9,042 nt of DNA from Candidatus Aerophobota bacterium (lineage in GTDB: Bacteria; Aerophobota; Aerophobia; Aerophobales; B3-G15), in contig JAUWJJ010000026.1 of assembly GCA_030607765.1 (NCBI GenBank), positions 1 to 9,042 on the forward strand, written 5' to 3'. Below the pieces are notes generated by a model. The model saw nothing but the letters and a program-made list of their open reading frames with translations, had not been told where the DNA came from and made no database searches. Position numbers and translations under genes: made by a program. Below are positions 6,976 through 9,042 of this stretch, one piece after another. How positions within the stretch are numbered: position 1 is the first letter of the stretch; each line of letters begins with the position of its first letter.

Positions 6976-8280
6976 TTATACTGTTTCCAGAACTTGCTCT
7001 AAATTGTTAAACACCTTATGGAATGCCTCTACATAGTATTTCATCAACTCCAATTTCTGAGCATAAATTGGGTACGGCTCAGAGCAAACAGCGAAGGATT
7101 CATTAAGCAGCTTAACTGTCTCTGGATACTCTTGGATGTCGTATTTAATCTCCTTTTTGTAGTAAGGACAGCTCCAGGGACAACCCCTACCGTAACCTTC
7201 TTTAAGCTGAAAAAGGGTCTGGCCGGGAACAGGAAGAGACTGCCATAATACTACATCCACTCCCTCGGCCTTTAGAGTCTTCATTACTTTATCCTTGAAC
7301 TTGGAGAGTTCGATATCTATGTTTAATTCAGGAGGATCAAGTCTTACTCTATACTTATGATATACACTGGTTCTATCTTCAGGAACAAAGGGTGGAACTA
7401 TACCCTTAATTTCGGCTAAATGCTTTGATAAAAACTCGGCATTTTTTTGAGCGTTAGCATTATATTTGTCAAGTCTTTTTAACTGGCGCCTGGCAAAAGC
7501 TGCTGGCATTCCGTAAGTTCTGTACATCCATCCCATACCATAAGCGTTATATTCTCTTTTTTCTCCAGGTTTGATTTCCTCTCCAAACATACGCAACATA
7601 TTAGCCTCATCTCGGTATTTCTTGTTATTGGTGACAAGCAATCCTCCCTCAATTCCAGGAAGATTCTTGGTCGCATTTAAACTGAAAGCAGCCATGTCGC
7701 CAAAATTTCCTACTTTTTTTCCATGGTATGTTGCTCCAGGAGCCTGACAGGCATCCTCTATTACTATCAGGTTGTGCTTTTTAGCGATCTGGCTTATTTC
7801 GTCCATATCTGCCGGCAGTCCGTGAATGTGAACAGGTATAATGGCTTTAGTCTCGGAGGTGATTTTTTCCTCAATTTTTTGAGGGTTGATGTTGCAAGTC
7901 CGGGGATTGATATCCACAAATACAGGTATTGCGTTATGATGAAGAACAGCTGTTGCTGAGGACAAAAATGTAAATGCTGTGGTAATTACCTCATCACCCG
8001 GGCCAATGCCTGCAGCTGCTATGTTCATGTGCAGGGCAGCTGTTCCGCTATTTGTAGCAATGCAATATTTTGTTCCAATGTACTTTGCAAAATCTTTTTC
8101 TAAAGCCATCACCTCGGGAACATAAGGCCCATGAAGGATCTGTTCATCAAGAGTTTTCAAAATAGCCTCTTTATCTTGCCTGGTTACTATTGGCCATTTT
8201 ATCTTTAAGCCATCTGGTACACTTTTTTTTCCTCCATTGATGGCTAAATTTTCTTTTTCAACAGCTAATTTTCCTTTCAT
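6976..8280 (-). CDS. DegT/DnrJ/EryC1/StrS aminotransferase (AT2)
   Basis: A second, full-length PLP aminotransferase of the same family as AT1 (434 residues), clearly a diverged paralogue and not a recent copy. Marks are the N-terminal LAINGGKKSV (12-21) typical of the family, TNSGTAALH (76-84), VIEDACQAPGA (173-183; Asp176 and Gln179 around PLP), and the Schiff-base Lys205 in LNATKNLPGIEGG. It differs from AT1 where the substrate binds: PGIEGG replaces SAGEGG, GMGWMYRTYGMPAAFARRQL (248-267) replaces the RRMTEFQAA segment, and the C-terminal part has GRGCPWSCPYYKKE (364-377). ATG 8280 overlaps the stop codon of the truncated binding-protein gene by 4 nt (ATGA), and the G5 run at 8291-8287 can act as its ribosome site. 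This suggests translational coupling. The substrate, a keto sugar or keto cyclitol, is not determined. Confidence 0.93.
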   Translation of the reverse strand: MKGKLAVEKENLAINGGKKSVPDGLKIKWPIVTRQDKEAILKTLDEQILHGPYVPEVMALEKDFAKYIGTKYCIATNSGTAALHMNIAAAGIGPGDEVITTAFTFLSSATAVLHHNAIPVFVDINPRTCNINPQKIEEKITSETKAIIPVHIHGLPADMDEISQIAKKHNLIVIEDACQAPGATYHGKKVGNFGDMAAFSLNATKNLPGIEGGLLVTNNKKYRDEANMLRMFGEEIKPGEKREYNAYGMGWMYRTYGMPAAFARRQLKRLDKYNANAQKNAEFLSKHLAEIKGIVPPFVPEDRTSVYHKYRVRLDPPELNIDIELSKFKDKVMKTLKAEGVDVVLWQSLPVPGQTLFQLKEGYGRGCPWSCPYYKKEIKYDIQEYPETVKLLNESFAVCSEPYPIYAQKLELMKYYVEAFHKVFNNLEQVLETV

Positions 8281-8804
8281 GCAAAACCCCCTTTTTTCTC
8301 AAACATCCGCACGTTATAATAAACTCCATAAGACATCGTATAAAGGTAGGTCATTACAATTCTACCTTTCCACCAACTGTCCCAGGCAGGATTATGGCGT
8401 GAGGTAAATTCTGGATCTGACTTACTGATCAAAGACTCTAAATTTTTAAACACTCCCAATTTGTCAAAGCTTGCTGCCCAGGTAACTTCCATGCTCATAA
8501 CATCAGGAGCTTCTCCAGCCTGACAAATCGTTAAGAGTTTGTCCATGTATTGGTTATGAGGGGCAAAAACTGTCTCCACTTTAACATTGGGGTATTCCTT
8601 TTCAAATGAGGAAATTATCCAGTTGATGGTTTTCTCCCCCCATTCTTGGTCCCACCATTCACTCCAGGTAAGCTTAATCTTCCCTTGGGCAAAACCTGAG
8701 CTAACACAAAGGCCCAAAATGAGGTCAGTAACAACCAATCTAATACCTTTGAAAAAACATTGATGCTGGAACCATTTCTTAGGAACCACTTGTTCTACCC
8801 TCAC
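8277..8804 (-). CDS. Truncated ABC-transporter sugar-binding protein (family 1), N-terminal lobe only; probable gene remnant
   Basis: The 175 residues match the first part of family 1 extracellular solute-binding proteins, which hand sugars to ABC importers and are normally about 400-450 residues. A signal-peptide-like stretch (22-39, ending SSGFA) is followed by KIKLTWSEWWDQE, SSFEKEYPNVKVE, GEAPDVMSMEVTW (97-109) and GVYYNVRMFEKKG (160-172), the family's YYN-x-x-x-F site. The frame ends at TGA 8277-8279 three residues later (GFA), where the family continues with its hinge and second lobe. No membrane permease or ATPase gene is in the window. GTG 8804 lacks a ribosome site; GTG 8789, with GAGGG 8 nt upstream, is a likelier start. 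An Asp in the hydrophobic core of the signal peptide is also odd. As a one-lobe fragment it should not bind sugar normally. Its stop overlaps the AT2 start. Confidence 0.75.
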   Translation of the reverse strand: MRVEQVVPKKWFQHQCFFKGIRLVVTDLILGLCVSSGFAQGKIKLTWSEWWDQEWGEKTINWIISSFEKEYPNVKVETVFAPHNQYMDKLLTICQAGEAPDVMSMEVTWAASFDKLGVFKNLESLISKSDPEFTSRHNPAWDSWWKGRIVMTYLYTMSYGVYYNVRMFEKKGGFA

Positions 8805-8833
8805 TTTCTTAATTTTGGTTTTTTAAACTGACA

Positions 8834-9040
8834 TCACTCAACAGAACCTGTTTTAGTCTGAATTAGCCTGTTTATATTCTTACCTTCTTTCCATTCCAGC
8901 TTTTTTTCCTCAAAATATTCCTTCAAAGCCTCCCGTACTATTGCTCCCATTGTCTCTGGCAGTTTTTCCTCTCTTCTTATTCCTCTTCTTAGATTCTTAA
9001 GTTTATTCTTTTGAGCCAGGGTGACTAATTTCTTCTGCAT
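8834..9040 (-). CDS. Small ribbon-helix-helix-like (CopG/Arc type) DNA-binding protein, possibly 5'-incomplete
   Basis: This 68-residue, highly charged protein begins MQKKLVTLAQKNKL and contains a helix GAIVREALKEYFEEKK (32-47) that matches the second helix of CopG/Arc/MetJ-type ribbon-helix-helix proteins (typical form IREAIREYLE). The region before it, rich in Arg and Lys, would form the strand and first helix, although the strand pattern is imperfect. Such proteins dimerise and bind operator DNA as autorepressors, antitoxins or plasmid regulators. The ATG at 9040 is only 2 nt from the window edge, so no ribosome site is visible and the true start may lie beyond the window. It is 29 nt upstream of the truncated binding-protein gene on the same strand, so it could be the first gene of the operon and its regulator, or an antitoxin whose toxin partner is absent here. 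Confidence 0.5.
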   Translation of the reverse strand: MQKKLVTLAQKNKLKNLRRGIRREEKLPETMGAIVREALKEYFEEKKLEWKEGKNINRLIQTKTGSVE

Positions 9041-9042
9041 GC

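Noticed and set aside
4389..7755. An identical 16-bp stretch in AT1 (4389-4404) and AT2 (7740-7755), suggesting gene conversion.
   Set aside because: It encodes the conserved DACQA part of the PLP site in both; the flanking DNA differs, so protein-level conservation explains it.
8277..8300. Programmed -1 frameshifting on A6 to make a binding-protein/AT2 fusion.
   Set aside because: The run is not in the phase of the classical A-AAA-AAG heptamer, and AT2 has its own ATG and ribosome-site-like G run; a fusion of an exported lobe with a cytoplasmic enzyme makes little sense.
1..9042. CRISPR arrays, tRNA or rRNA genes, and transposases.
   Set aside because: I saw no regularly spaced repeats beyond the single 9-bp pair, no cloverleaf or rRNA-like sequence, and no transposase or integrase motifs.

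Overview
The window is a compact bacterial segment of about 9 kb, AT-rich by eye (I estimate roughly 40% GC). It has short intergenic gaps and good purine-rich ribosome sites on several genes. Nothing fixes the taxon. The mixture of a stand-alone GlmU-like nucleotidyltransferase, MgtE and a DegT/Gfo-rich cassette next to a sugar-binding protein fits an uncultured, probably anaerobic bacterium, perhaps a candidate-phylum member. That is an impression, not a demonstration. There are no rRNA, tRNA, CRISPR or transposase genes.

Layout. (1) Positions 2-229, plus strand: the C-terminal end of a sugar-1-phosphate nucleotidyltransferase of the GlmU N-domain type. (2) 230-470: a non-coding convergent gap holding two strong stem-loops; one of them sits between two 9-bp direct repeats. 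(3) 471-1832, minus strand: a full-length MgtE magnesium channel/transporter with a good promoter candidate just upstream. (4) 2081-3583, plus strand: a 12-helix major-facilitator permease, divergent from mgtE. (5) 3622-9040, minus strand: a co-directional run that reads, in transcription order, small ribbon-helix-helix-like protein, truncated ABC sugar-binding protein, DegT/StrS aminotransferase (AT2), AAC(3)-type N-acetyltransferase, Gfo/Idh/MocA dehydrogenase, second DegT/StrS aminotransferase (AT1). Gaps are 29-68 nt, with one 4-nt ATGA overlap, so this looks like an operon that starts outside the window.

How the genes may work together. An NAD(P)-dependent dehydrogenase makes a keto group, a PLP aminotransferase turns it into an amine, and an acyltransferase caps the amine. 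One dehydrogenase, two different aminotransferases and one AAC(3)-like enzyme therefore look like a cassette that makes or modifies an (N-acylated) amino sugar or aminocyclitol. AT1 resembles the 3-amino-5-hydroxybenzoate / scyllo-inosose aminotransferase branch. The substrate cannot be read from sequence. The truncated sugar-binding protein at the head suggests that the cassette was once, or still is elsewhere in the genome, tied to carbohydrate uptake, so a catabolic role is also possible.

The most notable points are the four-enzyme cassette itself, the binding-protein gene cut off after its first lobe and translationally coupled to AT2, a Cys-rich C-terminal motif in the acetyltransferase, and the hairpin element in the 230-470 gap.
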